From DATCIH01 sp036507955 (lineage in GTDB: Bacteria; Bacillota; Clostridia; Clostridiales; Clostridiaceae): 62,080 bases of DNA. Shown piece after piece: positions 42,071 to 50,789 of the stretch. The notes under the pieces are model-generated. The model was not told the DNA's origin, made no database searches, and saw only the letters and a program-made list of their open reading frames with translations. A program made the translations under genes and the position numbers. The DNA is taken from NCBI GenBank assembly GCA_036507955.1, contig DATCIH010000015.1:1-62080 (forward strand), given 5' to 3'. Positions within the stretch are counted from its first letter, which is position 1. Every line of letters begins with the position of its first letter.

Positions 42071-42716
42071 AGTAATGTTAGTTGATGATGAAAAATTAAT
42101 TAGGACAGGCTTAAAGATTATACTCCAAACCTATGAGGATATTGAAATAACTGCTTTAGCCTCAAATGGAGAAGAAGCTTTAATGGCTTGCAGACAATAT
42201 GAACCGGACATTATTCTTATGGACATACGAATGCCCAAATGCGATGGTGTACTAGGAACTAAACTAATTAAAAATGAATTTAATAGGGTAAAGATTTTGA
42301 TTTTAACAACATTTAATGATGTTGAATATATTCATGAAGCGTTAACCTATGGCGCTTCAGGCTACCTTTTAAAGGATAGCGATTATGACTTAATTTATGA
42401 GGGCATTAAAGCCTGCTTAAAGGGAAATGTTGTTATTCACCCCGAAGTGGTTTTAAAAATCATTAGTGAAAATGCAAACTATAATAATAAGAATAGCTTA
42501 GAAGAAATTAAAATTAACTTTAACCTAAGCAACAAGGAAATCAGTATAATTAAAGAAATTGCTAAGGGCTTATCTAATAAGGAGATTGGGGACAAGCTCT
42601 TTTTAACCGAAGGAACTATTAAAAATAATATAAGCACGATATTGTCTAAACTCAATCTTCGAGATAGAACTCAGCTTACTATATTTGCCTTTAAGAATAA
42701 TATAGCTGAAGAATAG
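42057..42716 (+). CDS. NarL/LuxR-type response regulator
   Basis: A 219-residue regulator. The receiver has VDDEK, phospho-acceptor D in IILMDIRMPKCDG, and K in YLLKDSD, where KP is changed to KD, common in this class. The C-terminal LuxR helix-turn-helix is LSNKEISIIKEIAKGLSNKE, then LFLTEGTIKNNISTILSKLN. The in-frame ATG at 42045 is less likely than 42057, which has TGGAGGC ahead. It overlaps the kinase gene and probably controls the ABC exporter genes that follow. Confidence 0.9.
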   Translation: MEKIKVMLVDDEKLIRTGLKIILQTYEDIEITALASNGEEALMACRQYEPDIILMDIRMPKCDGVLGTKLIKNEFNRVKILILTTFNDVEYIHEALTYGASGYLLKDSDYDLIYEGIKACLKGNVVIHPEVVLKIISENANYNNKNSLEEIKINFNLSNKEISIIKEIAKGLSNKEIGDKLFLTEGTIKNNISTILSKLNLRDRTQLTIFAFKNNIAEE

Positions 42717-42806
42717 TGACTTAGGTAACTATTATAATTACTTAGTGGACTATGAATACTCCCTAATATTTTCTACAATATAAGTAGAAACCTAAAGGGG
42801 GTATTT

Positions 42807-43748
42807 TTGTTGAGTAAAATATGTGTAAAAAATATTACAAAGAGATTTGATGATAAATTGGTATTAGATAATGTATCCTTTGTGATAAAGGATGGGGATA
42901 TATTTGGTCTAATAGGACCAAATGGAGCGGGTAAATCAACCTTAATAAATATAATGACGGGAATACTAAAAGCTAATAATGGAGAAGTAAGTATTGGAGG
43001 CTATTCTATTTCAAAAGATCCTTTGAAGGCAAAAGCATTAATAGGCCTTATACCTCAGGAACTTGCACTAATGGAGCCACTGTCCGCCTATGATAATCTT
43101 GAGTACTTTGGAGCTTTCTATGGACTAGGAGGCAAACTATTAAAGGAAAGAATTAAAGGAGCACTTGATGTTACAGGCCTGAGTGATAGAAAAAACGAAA
43201 AAGTTAAAAAATTCTCTGGTGGAATGAAAAGAAGATTAAATTTGGCAATTGGAATAATGCATGGACCTAAGGTACTTATAATGGATGAACCTACTGTAGG
43301 GGTAGATCCACAATCTAGAAATTATATTTTTGAGTTTGTAAAGAAAATCAACAAAGAAAATAATACAACTATTATATATACCTCTCACTATATGGAGGAA
43401 GTTGAGCAACTGTGCAATACTATATTTATTTTAGATGAAGGAAAGGAAGTTGCCTCCGGCTCTAAAGCAACAATTAAGTCTATGGCTAGTATTCATGGAA
43501 CAATTAAACTTACCTTAGCGGGTTCTAATGAAGAATTTATACTAAAACTTAAAGAATTACAAGGAGTTAAAGATTGCTTCATAATTGAGGGGAAGATTAA
43601 TATTTTAATTGATGATATAAAGTTTAAACTAGAAGAATTACTCCACTTAATAGCTAAAGAAAATAAAATTATAAAAAGCTTTAATGTAGAGGAAGCCTCC
43701 CTTGAGGAAGTCTTTCTTTCCCTTACTGGAAAGAAACTGAGGGATTAG
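42807..43748 (+). CDS. ABC exporter ATPase, CcmA/DrrA type
   Basis: A 313-residue ATPase. Walker A is GPNGAGKST, the signature FSGGMKRRLN, Walker B VLIMDEPTVGVDP, followed by the H-loop IYTSHYMEEVEQL. A ~90-residue C-terminal domain follows, typical of DrrA-like drug exporters. The start is one of two adjacent TTG codons (42807 or 42810) after AAAGGGGG. Two permease genes follow, so a complete exporter is encoded. It is the likely target of the upstream LuxR-type regulator. Confidence 0.88.
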   Translation: MLSKICVKNITKRFDDKLVLDNVSFVIKDGDIFGLIGPNGAGKSTLINIMTGILKANNGEVSIGGYSISKDPLKAKALIGLIPQELALMEPLSAYDNLEYFGAFYGLGGKLLKERIKGALDVTGLSDRKNEKVKKFSGGMKRRLNLAIGIMHGPKVLIMDEPTVGVDPQSRNYIFEFVKKINKENNTTIIYTSHYMEEVEQLCNTIFILDEGKEVASGSKATIKSMASIHGTIKLTLAGSNEEFILKLKELQGVKDCFIIEGKINILIDDIKFKLEELLHLIAKENKIIKSFNVEEASLEEVFLSLTGKKLRD

Positions 43749-43750
43749 AG

Positions 43751-44914
43751 ATGGATATATTGAGGATAAAAGCAACTATTAAAGTTTCCTTTAAGGCCAT
43801 AATTGCTCAGTGGAGAGTAATACTGCTGGTTTATGCTTTATTTCCGTTATTACTATCTATAGCTATGGGAAGCTTTCAAAAAAGCACCTTTAAGCCTGAA
43901 ACAACTATAGATAAGATTAATATTAGTATTATAGACGAAGATAATAGTATTGGTTCACAGAATTTTAGAGAGTTATTTGAAAATCAGAGTATAAAGAAAC
44001 TATTTAATTTAACAAAGCAAGGTCAGTATATATTAACAATACCTAAGGGATATGAAAACAGCATAAGTAATCTTAGGCAAACCACTATAAAGGTGGACGA
44101 AAAGGAACGTACCTCTAGAAGTAATGAAATAATAATAAAAAGTATCATAAGTCAGTATGGGAAAAGCTTAACAGAGCTAATAACAATATCAAGTAAAATA
44201 GAAAAGCTAAACCTTCAGGATAAAGCAAAGATATTAAACCAGGTTAGTGAGGAACTAAATAGAGTGTCCTCTGAAACTTCTTTGAAAACCATTATTATGA
44301 AAGGGGAAAGGACTTTAACCTCCTTTGAGAATCAAGCTGCTTCAATGATGACTTATATGCTTTTTATGATTGTTCTAGGCTGCGTTGCAGGATATCATTT
44401 AGATAAAGAAAATGGATGCTATAAAAGGCTAAATTCTACACCAATAACAAAAGCAGCTTTCTTTAATTTGGATTTATTACTTTTCTTTATTGCAAGCTTT
44501 ACCTACGGATTGATATATATTTTAACTTTTCGGGTGGCGGGCCTTGCCTTTAAAGAAGTAAATCCCTTAATTATATTAGCTATATTAATAAGTCAAAGCT
44601 TATTAATAACAGCTTTATCGGGTTTGATTATTGCCTTCTTGAAAAAGCAGAGTTCGACTATTGTAATTATAATATTTATGTATTCTGAAATTATATTTGG
44701 TGGAGCCTTTATTCCAGTAAAGGAAGTAGCAAATGATTTATTTACAAAGCTATCAAGATTTTCACCAGGTACAGTAATTTCAGGGGCCTATAAGAATTGT
44801 ATACTTTTCAACTCCTTTGATAAGATAGCACCTTACTTGGTAATCATGGTTATAGTATCTATTGCTCTATACACTATAAGTATATTAAAAGTTAAAATTA
44901 GATGGGAGGAATAG
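43751..44914 (+). CDS. ABC-2 permease, first subunit
   Basis: A 387-residue ABC-2-type membrane protein. One N-terminal span (VILLVYALFPLLLSIAMGSF), a ~170-residue soluble part outside, and about five C-terminal spans (MMTYMLFMIVLGCVAGYHLD, then LLFFIASFTYGLIYILTF). This is the YhgE/DrrB-like layout with a large extracellular loop. It begins 2 bp after the ATPase stop and ends just before the second permease. The substrate is unknown. Confidence 0.83.
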   Translation: MDILRIKATIKVSFKAIIAQWRVILLVYALFPLLLSIAMGSFQKSTFKPETTIDKINISIIDEDNSIGSQNFRELFENQSIKKLFNLTKQGQYILTIPKGYENSISNLRQTTIKVDEKERTSRSNEIIIKSIISQYGKSLTELITISSKIEKLNLQDKAKILNQVSEELNRVSSETSLKTIIMKGERTLTSFENQAASMMTYMLFMIVLGCVAGYHLDKENGCYKRLNSTPITKAAFFNLDLLLFFIASFTYGLIYILTFRVAGLAFKEVNPLIILAILISQSLLITALSGLIIAFLKKQSSTIVIIIFMYSEIIFGGAFIPVKEVANDLFTKLSRFSPGTVISGAYKNCILFNSFDKIAPYLVIMVIVSIALYTISILKVKIRWEE

Positions 44915-44916
44915 AC

Positions 44917-46011
44917 ATGAAATTTATGAGAATAGTTTTTTTTAGTGCTAAAAAATATTTAAAGGATTATAGAAATATTGTTATGATGTTTATTGTTCCC
45001 ATAATATGTATAGGTATGGTTAACTTGTTAAATGCTAATAGTAGCAAAGGCTTAGATGTAAAAGTTGCCATTGTGAATATTGACAAAGGAACCGTATCAA
45101 AGCAGCTAATTAAAGACTTAGGTGTTACTGATATTTATACTAATAAGGAAGAAGCCCTAAAGGAATTGAAAAGCTTCGGAATAATTGCATTATATGAGAT
45201 TCAAGACAACTTTACTGAAGAAATAAGTAATAATATAAAACCTAAAATAAATGTATATAAACTTGAAGCGGGAAACACAACCCAAGTATTCGAAGGACAA
45301 CTTGAGCAAAAGCTTAATGAATTACTTAAGGTGCAAATATTAAAAGCAAATAATATAATAAAGGATAAAAAAGAAATTGGTAATAATTTTTTAAATATTT
45401 CCTATAACTTAAAACCTGGGTTAATGGACGTAGAGGGCTTTATGCCTATTGTACTGATTATGTTTTTGCTGGTTTCCTTTTCAGCCAATATTAGCATGGA
45501 TTTATTAAATCTAAGAAAAGAAAAGATCTTAGAAAGATTACTGACTACCAATAATAAAGGCTATCAGATTATGGGAAGCATCTATATATCCATGGTTCTT
45601 GTTCAAATATTCATGTATACTGCCTCCTTTCTGGCGATGAAAGTAATATTTAAATTACCATTTCAGAATTTTGGAATATTAATTTTAAACATCGCCTTGA
45701 TGAGTTTGGTTTCTATAAGTTTAGGTGTGATGATCATAAGAATTGTAAAAGAACCAGGAGTAGTAACCATTGTTATAACAATGATATCCATGGGAATGTT
45801 TTTCTTGTATATGGCAGCTTTAATAGGAGAATCTTCCTCACAGGTTCCTAGAATAATAATTACAATAAGCAAGTTTACTCCCTTTTATTGGGCTTTGGGA
45901 AGCATAGAAAAGTCAGTACTATTTCCAAATGTATTTGTATTAATATTAATTGCTTTAACCTTCTTTAGCGCAGGGAGCATTAAGTATTCGAGTTTTGCTA
46001 AGAAGATGTAA
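44917..46011 (+). CDS. ABC-2 permease, second subunit
   Basis: A 364-residue paralogue of the permease upstream, with the same layout: N-terminal span (IVMMFIVPIICIGMVNLLNA), extracellular part, then five C-terminal spans (IVLIMFLLVSFSANISMDLL and following). The ATG at 44917 has GGGAGGA upstream and follows the previous stop by 2 nt; the upstream ATG at 44902 would overlap it. The two permeases should form a heterodimer with the ATPase. A strong hairpin lies 33 bp after the stop. Confidence 0.83.
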   Translation: MKFMRIVFFSAKKYLKDYRNIVMMFIVPIICIGMVNLLNANSSKGLDVKVAIVNIDKGTVSKQLIKDLGVTDIYTNKEEALKELKSFGIIALYEIQDNFTEEISNNIKPKINVYKLEAGNTTQVFEGQLEQKLNELLKVQILKANNIIKDKKEIGNNFLNISYNLKPGLMDVEGFMPIVLIMFLLVSFSANISMDLLNLRKEKILERLLTTNNKGYQIMGSIYISMVLVQIFMYTASFLAMKVIFKLPFQNFGILILNIALMSLVSISLGVMIIRIVKEPGVVTIVITMISMGMFFLYMAALIGESSSQVPRIIITISKFTPFYWALGSIEKSVLFPNVFVLILIALTFFSAGSIKYSSFAKKM

Positions 46012-46043
46012 GGAGAAAAACTAAAGTAGAAATATGGGTTTTA

Positions 46044-46093
46044 AAGGAGGTGCTGCAAAGCTGCTTTTTAAAGTAGCTTTGCAGCACCTCCTT
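46044..46093. terminator. Long near-perfect hairpin after the exporter operon
   Basis: The arms AAGGAGGTGCTGCAAAGCT and AGCTTTGCAGCACCTCCTT pair perfectly over 19 bp, and the stem continues inward with one G-T pair, leaving a tiny loop. No U-run follows. It probably ends the exporter operon or blocks exonucleases. The outer nine bases of the right arm, CACCTCCTT, equal the 16S rRNA 3'-end anti-Shine-Dalgarno, and the left arm equals the ideal ribosome site, with no gene after it. Confidence 0.65.
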
Positions 46094-46169
46094 ATATAAT
46101 TAATCATATTATCTATATACAAAACTATCATTATTTTATATAATAGTTTTGACATTAGGAGGGATTATT

Positions 46170-47075
46170 TTGGACAAAGTCGTAAGTCAGGTTATTGTAT
46201 TATTTATTATCATTATAATAGGATTTGTTTGTAGAAAGAAAGGAATTTTAGGCGGGGAGATAAATAAGGGCATTGCAGATTTACTTTTATATGTTACATT
46301 GCCACTACTTATCATTTCATCTTTTAATTTTACATTTTCAAGAAATATGCTTTATACAGCAGTAGTCATATTGGTTATATCCTTTATTATTCATTTCATG
46401 TCTTATATTATAGGACTAGTTCTTTTTAGAAAATATCCGGTAGGTAGAAAAAAGGTATTACAATTTATGACTATATTTTCCAACTGCGGGTATATGGGTT
46501 TTCCAGTATTAACTAGCATATTTAAAGAGGTAGGGGTTTTTTACGGTTCCATGTATAATATACCCTTTACTATTTTTGTATGGACAATTGGTGTAAGGAT
46601 ATTTCAGGGTAAAGAAGAGAAGTCAAATCTTAAAAAGGTCTTAATTAATCCAGGTATAATTGCAACAATTATAGGTTTGATAATATTCATATTTTCCATT
46701 AAAATGCCAGCTCCACTAGCAGATGCTATAAAAATGGTGGGATCAATGACTACGCCTCTTTCAATGCTAATAATTGGGTCAATGCTAGCTGACGCAGATT
46801 TGAAAGCATCAATATTTGATAAGACAATATATTATGCAACCTTTGTAAGGATTGTTTTACTACCAGGTTTAGCTCTAGGAGTATTAAGACTCCTAGGCAT
46901 GAGAGGGATACCCTTAACAGTATCCGTACTTATGATTGGTATGCCAGTAGCAGCAAATACAGTTATCTTTTCAGAAAAATATGGTGGAGATTCAGTGTTT
47001 GCCTCTACATTGATATTTTTAACTACCCTTTTATCCTTGGCAACAATACCAGTAATTATATTATTATCTAAATAG
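46170..47075 (+). CDS. AEC-family membrane transporter
   Basis: A 301-residue auxin-efflux-carrier-family protein with about ten hydrophobic spans. Family marks are CRKKGILGGEINKGIADLLL near the N-terminus, the FSNCGYMGFPVL and FVWTIG stretches, and IGMPVAANTVIFSEKYGGDS near the C-terminus. Bacterial members move organic acids such as malate; the substrate here is unknown. An in-frame TTG at 46149 lies upstream, but TTG 46170 has AGGAGGG six nt ahead. Its stop codon abuts that of the convergent ABC-F gene with no spacer. Confidence 0.87.
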   Translation: MDKVVSQVIVLFIIIIIGFVCRKKGILGGEINKGIADLLLYVTLPLLIISSFNFTFSRNMLYTAVVILVISFIIHFMSYIIGLVLFRKYPVGRKKVLQFMTIFSNCGYMGFPVLTSIFKEVGVFYGSMYNIPFTIFVWTIGVRIFQGKEEKSNLKKVLINPGIIATIIGLIIFIFSIKMPAPLADAIKMVGSMTTPLSMLIIGSMLADADLKASIFDKTIYYATFVRIVLLPGLALGVLRLLGMRGIPLTVSVLMIGMPVAANTVIFSEKYGGDSVFASTLIFLTTLLSLATIPVIILLSK

Positions 47076-48992
47076 TTATGTTAGCATACTTTCCCAATTA
47101 TCATAGGCGGTTTTAAGCTCATCTTCAAGTGTTGAGATTCTTTTGTGAATCTCTTCACTTTTTCCAGAGTCTTTATAATTTTCTTCTAAACATAGATCAT
47201 TATTGTAATCCAATATATTTTTTTCAATAGTTGCTATTTTAATTTCAATTTCTGAAAGTAGTTCTTTTTTTTCTTTTTCAATTTTTCCAAGCTCTCGCTT
47301 CTTCTTCTTTACTTCTTGAATTTGAGTCTTATTTTTCCCTTGGTATTCCTCTAAATTTTGATATCTATTAGGATTAGTTTTCTTTTCTATGTAATAATTA
47401 TAATTTCCTAAGTACTCCTTCAGATTATCGCAACTTAGTTCATAAATTTTATTTATTACTTTATTTAAAAAATATCTATCATGGGTTATGACAATTACAG
47501 TACCATCATAATCAAGTAGAGCTTCCTCTAAAGCTTCCCTAGAGGCTATATCTAAATGATTAGTAGGCTCATCAAGCAATAGCAAATTGCTTTTTGACAG
47601 CATAAGCTTAAGGAGATTGATTCTACATTTTTCTCCACCGCTTAAATTAGATATAGTTTTAAATACATCATCACCTTGAAATAAAAAGGCAGCCAGATAA
47701 TTTCTAAGCTTAGTCGATGTTAAATCAGGGTATTCGTCCCATATTTCATCGATGACGGTTTTCTCTAAATTCAAGTTCGATTGTTCTTGATCATAATAAC
47801 CTATATTAACATTTTTACCCAAATAGACTGTACCATTATCTTGAGGTACAAAGCCAAGTATTATCTTAAATATGGTGGTTTTACCACGACCATTTTCACC
47901 TATAATAGCTAGAACGTCACCCTTTTTCACATCTAAAGATATATTTTTAAATAAATCATTGCTTCCAAAAGATTTAGACAACTCTTCTATATGTAAAACA
48001 TCATTTCCACTTTTTATTTCAGTTTGGAAGGTAATTCTAGTTGATTTTTCCTCATAGTCAGGAGCCACAATACGGTCCACCTTATCTAAGGAACGTTGAC
48101 GACTATCTGCTGCACGAACGCTTTTTTCCCTGTTGAAGGAACGATATCTTTCAATTATTTCTTCTTGCCGTTTTATTTCAACTTGCTGATTCTTATAGGC
48201 CTTTTGCAATACCTCAAGCGATTTCTTTTTTAAATCTATATAGCTTGTATAATTACCGTTATAGGATTGGGTAGACCCTTTAGATAGCTCCATGGTTTTA
48301 TTTGTTACTGCATCTAAAAAGAATCTATCATGGGAAACAATTATTACTGTTCCCTTATAGCTTTTCAAATATTCCTCAAGCCATTCTATTGCCTCTAAAT
48401 CTAGGTGGTTAGTAGGTTCATCTAGAAGCAATAAATCTGGTGCTTCTAGTAGAAGCTTACACAGGGCTGCCCTAGTTTTTTGGCCACCACTTAATATGTT
48501 GATTTCACTATCCTTGTCCTTATCTTTAAAACCAAGACCTTGAAGCACTTTATTAATAAGACCCTTATAAGTATAACCACCTCTGTTATTATATAATTCA
48601 TTTAAATTGGTAAAATCCTTTATAAGTTTTGTATGATAGTCTTCGTTTTTATAGTCGTAGGCTTCTTCCAATTTAGTTTCAAGTTCCTTTAGTTTGCTTT
48701 CTAAATCTAATAAATCACTAAATACGGACAAAACTTCCTGATAAATAGTGCTTTCTGAATCTAAGGAGAGATGCTGAGACAGGTAACCTAACTTAGTATT
48801 TTTTTCAATAAATAGGTCACCGCTATCTGCTTCCAGCTCACCTGTCAATATCTTAAATAAAGTAGATTTACCTGCTCCATTTATTCCTATAAGACCTATT
48901 TTTTCTCCAGAATTTATATTAAAGGTTATATTTTCTAAAATAATGTCGATACCATAACTCTTTTTAATATTAGTACAACTTAAAATAACCAT
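47076..48992 (-). CDS. ABC-F family ATPase
   Basis: A 638-residue soluble protein with two ABC domains and no membrane span. Half one has Walker A GINGAGKST, signature LSGGQKTR and LLLDEPTNHLD; half two has GENGRGKTT, LSGGEKCR and LLLDEPTNHLD. The linker between is charged (KSLEVLQKAYKNQQVEIKRQ), and a C-terminal coiled coil ends the protein. This fits the YdiF/Uup group of ribosome-associated ABC-F proteins rather than a transporter. Some relatives give antibiotic resistance by ribosome protection; housekeeping translation is equally likely here. Start ATG at 48992. Confidence 0.9.
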   Translation of the reverse strand: MVILSCTNIKKSYGIDIILENITFNINSGEKIGLIGINGAGKSTLFKILTGELEADSGDLFIEKNTKLGYLSQHLSLDSESTIYQEVLSVFSDLLDLESKLKELETKLEEAYDYKNEDYHTKLIKDFTNLNELYNNRGGYTYKGLINKVLQGLGFKDKDKDSEINILSGGQKTRAALCKLLLEAPDLLLLDEPTNHLDLEAIEWLEEYLKSYKGTVIIVSHDRFFLDAVTNKTMELSKGSTQSYNGNYTSYIDLKKKSLEVLQKAYKNQQVEIKRQEEIIERYRSFNREKSVRAADSRQRSLDKVDRIVAPDYEEKSTRITFQTEIKSGNDVLHIEELSKSFGSNDLFKNISLDVKKGDVLAIIGENGRGKTTIFKIILGFVPQDNGTVYLGKNVNIGYYDQEQSNLNLEKTVIDEIWDEYPDLTSTKLRNYLAAFLFQGDDVFKTISNLSGGEKCRINLLKLMLSKSNLLLLDEPTNHLDIASREALEEALLDYDGTVIVITHDRYFLNKVINKIYELSCDNLKEYLGNYNYYIEKKTNPNRYQNLEEYQGKNKTQIQEVKKKKRELGKIEKEKKELLSEIEIKIATIEKNILDYNNDLCLEENYKDSGKSEEIHKRISTLEDELKTAYDNWESMLT

Positions 48993-49106
48993 ATTTCACC
49001 CTCATCTTGTATGCAATATTATCTGTATTCAATCTCTTATTATAGTATAAATTGATACAAAATAAAAATAAAAATAAAAATACTTTAGATATTTACATAA
49101 ATTAAC

Positions 49107-49121
49107 AAAACAAATTGTTTT
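49107..49121. promoter_or_regulatory. Palindrome upstream of rex promoter
   Basis: AAAACAAATTGTTTT has seven-base perfect arms around a central A. It lies 9 bp before the -35 of rex. It is not a good match to the Rex consensus, so its role is unclear. Confidence 0.3.
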
Positions 49122-49129
49122 TAAATGCA

Positions 49130-49158
49130 TTGACAGTTGGTCTTAACTAAAATACTAT
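49130..49158 (+). promoter_or_regulatory. Sigma-A promoter of rex
   Basis: TTGACA (49130-49135), a 17-bp spacer, and TACTAT (49153-49158). The rex start codon follows at 49198 with AGGGGTG ahead. Confidence 0.7.
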
Positions 49159-49197
49159 AAAAGGTGAATATATTTCTGAAATTAATAGGGGTGTACA

Positions 49198-49824
49198 ATG
49201 GAAAGAAAAAAGAGCATTTCAATGGCAGTTATTAAAAGGTTGCCTAAATACCATAGATATCTTAGTGAGCTTTTAAGGAATGAAGTGGAAAGAATATCCT
49301 CAAAAGAGCTAAGCGAAAGGATTGGGTTTACAGCTTCTCAGATAAGGCAGGATCTAAATTGCTTTGGAGATTTTGGACAGCAGGGGTATGGCTATAATGT
49401 AAAAGATCTTTACAATGAAGTAAGCAGTATATTGGGTTTAACAAAGGAATACAAAACTATAATTATTGGAGCAGGTAATATAGGGCAAGCAGTAGCAAAT
49501 TATGCTAAATTCGGGAAATTAGGTTTTAATTTATTTGGAATTTTTGATGCTAATCCTAAAATCGTAGGTATTACCTTTAGAGATATTGAAATACAAGACA
49601 TCGATTTTCTAGAAAGTTTCTTAAAGGCAAACCACATAGATATTGGGATAATATGTGTTCCAACTATAAATGCTCAAAAGGTATGTGATATGCTTGTTAA
49701 AAATGGGGTGAAGGGCATTTGGAATTTTGCTCCTGTAGATTTAGTTACACCAGAAGGAGTTATTGTAGAAAATGTTCATCTAAGTGATAGTTTATTAACA
49801 TTAAGCTATTTACTTAATGTATGA
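49198..49824 (+). CDS. rex: Redox-sensing transcriptional repressor Rex
   Basis: A 208-residue repressor that leaves DNA when NADH is high. The N-terminal winged helix has MAVIKRLPKYHRYLSELL, then FTASQIRQDLNCFGDFGQQG YG; the Rossmann domain has IIGAGNIGQAVANYAKFGKL and WNFAPVDLVTPEG. It lies directly upstream of the crt-bcd-etfBA-hbd operon, which carries a Rex operator, the same layout as in other butyrate-forming clostridia. Confidence 0.95.
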   Translation: MERKKSISMAVIKRLPKYHRYLSELLRNEVERISSKELSERIGFTASQIRQDLNCFGDFGQQGYGYNVKDLYNEVSSILGLTKEYKTIIIGAGNIGQAVANYAKFGKLGFNLFGIFDANPKIVGITFRDIEIQDIDFLESFLKANHIDIGIICVPTINAQKVCDMLVKNGVKGIWNFAPVDLVTPEGVIVENVHLSDSLLTLSYLLNV

Positions 49825-49852
49825 TAAATTTCGTGAATTATATACATTTTTC

Positions 49853-49881
49853 TTGAAATGAATGCTAATTTGAAGTATAAT
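49853..49881 (+). promoter_or_regulatory. Sigma-A promoter of the butyryl-CoA operon
   Basis: TTGAAA (49853-49858), a 17-bp spacer, and TATAAT (49876-49881). Transcription would begin near 49888. The Rex operator follows about 34 bp into the leader. Confidence 0.75.
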
Positions 49882-49921
49882 ATTTTTGGAGTTTACAGCT
49901 TCAATTATTTTTTAAGCTAGC

Positions 49922-49939
49922 TTGTTATATAATTAACAA
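49922..49939. promoter_or_regulatory. Rex operator
   Basis: TTGTTATATAATTAACAA fits the clostridial Rex box (TTGTTA-N6-TAACAA) exactly. It sits in the crt leader, downstream of the promoter, 36 bp before the crt start codon. Bound Rex would act as a roadblock or hinder the start of transcription. Confidence 0.85.
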
Positions 49940-49974
49940 GCCTATCTAAATTATAACAATCTAGGAGGATAGAA

Positions 49975-50760
49975 ATGGAACTTAAAAATGTTGCCTTGGA
50001 AAAGGACGGTAAGGTTGCTATAGTAACTATTAATCGACCTAAAGCACTTAATGCTCTTAACACAGAAACTTTAAAGGAGCTTGATTTCGTTATTGATGCA
50101 ATAGCAGAGGATAATTCTCTATTTGCAGTAATAATTACAGGCGCTGGTGAAAAGGCTTTTGTTGCAGGAGCAGATATCTCTGAAATGAAAGATATGACAG
50201 TTATTGAAGGCAGAAAGTTTGGGATACTTGGAAATAAAGTATTTAGAAAACTTGAAACTCTTGATAGGCCAGTTATAGCAGCTCTTAATGGGTTTACCCT
50301 AGGGGGAGGCTGTGAGCTTTCTATGGCATGCGATATTAGAATAGCAAGTACAAAATTAAAGGTTGGACAGCCAGAAGTTGGTCTTGGGATTACGCCAGGC
50401 TTTGGTGGTACACAAAGGCTTGCAAGGCTAGTTGGGCTTGGCATGGCAAAGGAACTTATTTACACTGGAAAAATTATTGGTGCTGATGAAGCCTTAAGAA
50501 TTGGACTTGTAAATAAAGTAGTTGAACCAGAAAATTTATTAGAAGAGGCAAAAGCATTGGCAGTAGTTATAGCTAAACAAGCGCCTATTGCAGTTAAACT
50601 AGCAAAGGAAGCTATAAATCGTGGCATCCAATGTGATATAGATACAGCTCTTTTCTACGAGTCAGAAGTATTTGGTGAATGCTTCTCAACTGAGGATCAA
50701 ACTGATGCAATGTCAGCCTTCGTAGAAAAAAGGAAGCTGGAAGGATTTAAAAACAGATAG
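49975..50760 (+). CDS. crt: 3-hydroxybutyryl-CoA dehydratase (crotonase)
   Basis: It dehydrates 3-hydroxybutyryl-CoA to crotonyl-CoA. The 261 residues form a crotonase fold with GFTLGGGCELSMACDIRIAS (oxyanion hole and first catalytic acid) and PEVGLGITPGFGGTQRL (second acid). It opens the butyryl-CoA operon behind a sigma-A promoter and a Rex box. The ATG has AGGAGG upstream. Confidence 0.95.
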   Translation: MELKNVALEKDGKVAIVTINRPKALNALNTETLKELDFVIDAIAEDNSLFAVIITGAGEKAFVAGADISEMKDMTVIEGRKFGILGNKVFRKLETLDRPVIAALNGFTLGGGCELSMACDIRIASTKLKVGQPEVGLGITPGFGGTQRLARLVGLGMAKELIYTGKIIGADEALRIGLVNKVVEPENLLEEAKALAVVIAKQAPIAVKLAKEAINRGIQCDIDTALFYESEVFGECFSTEDQTDAMSAFVEKRKLEGFKNR

Positions 50761-50789
50761 ATATTATTTCAAAGCAGGAGGTTTAGTAA

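Noticed and set aside
49917..50444. 175-codon minus-strand open frame over crt
   Set aside because: It overlaps crt and the Rex box; composition and residues fit a mirror of the crt codons.
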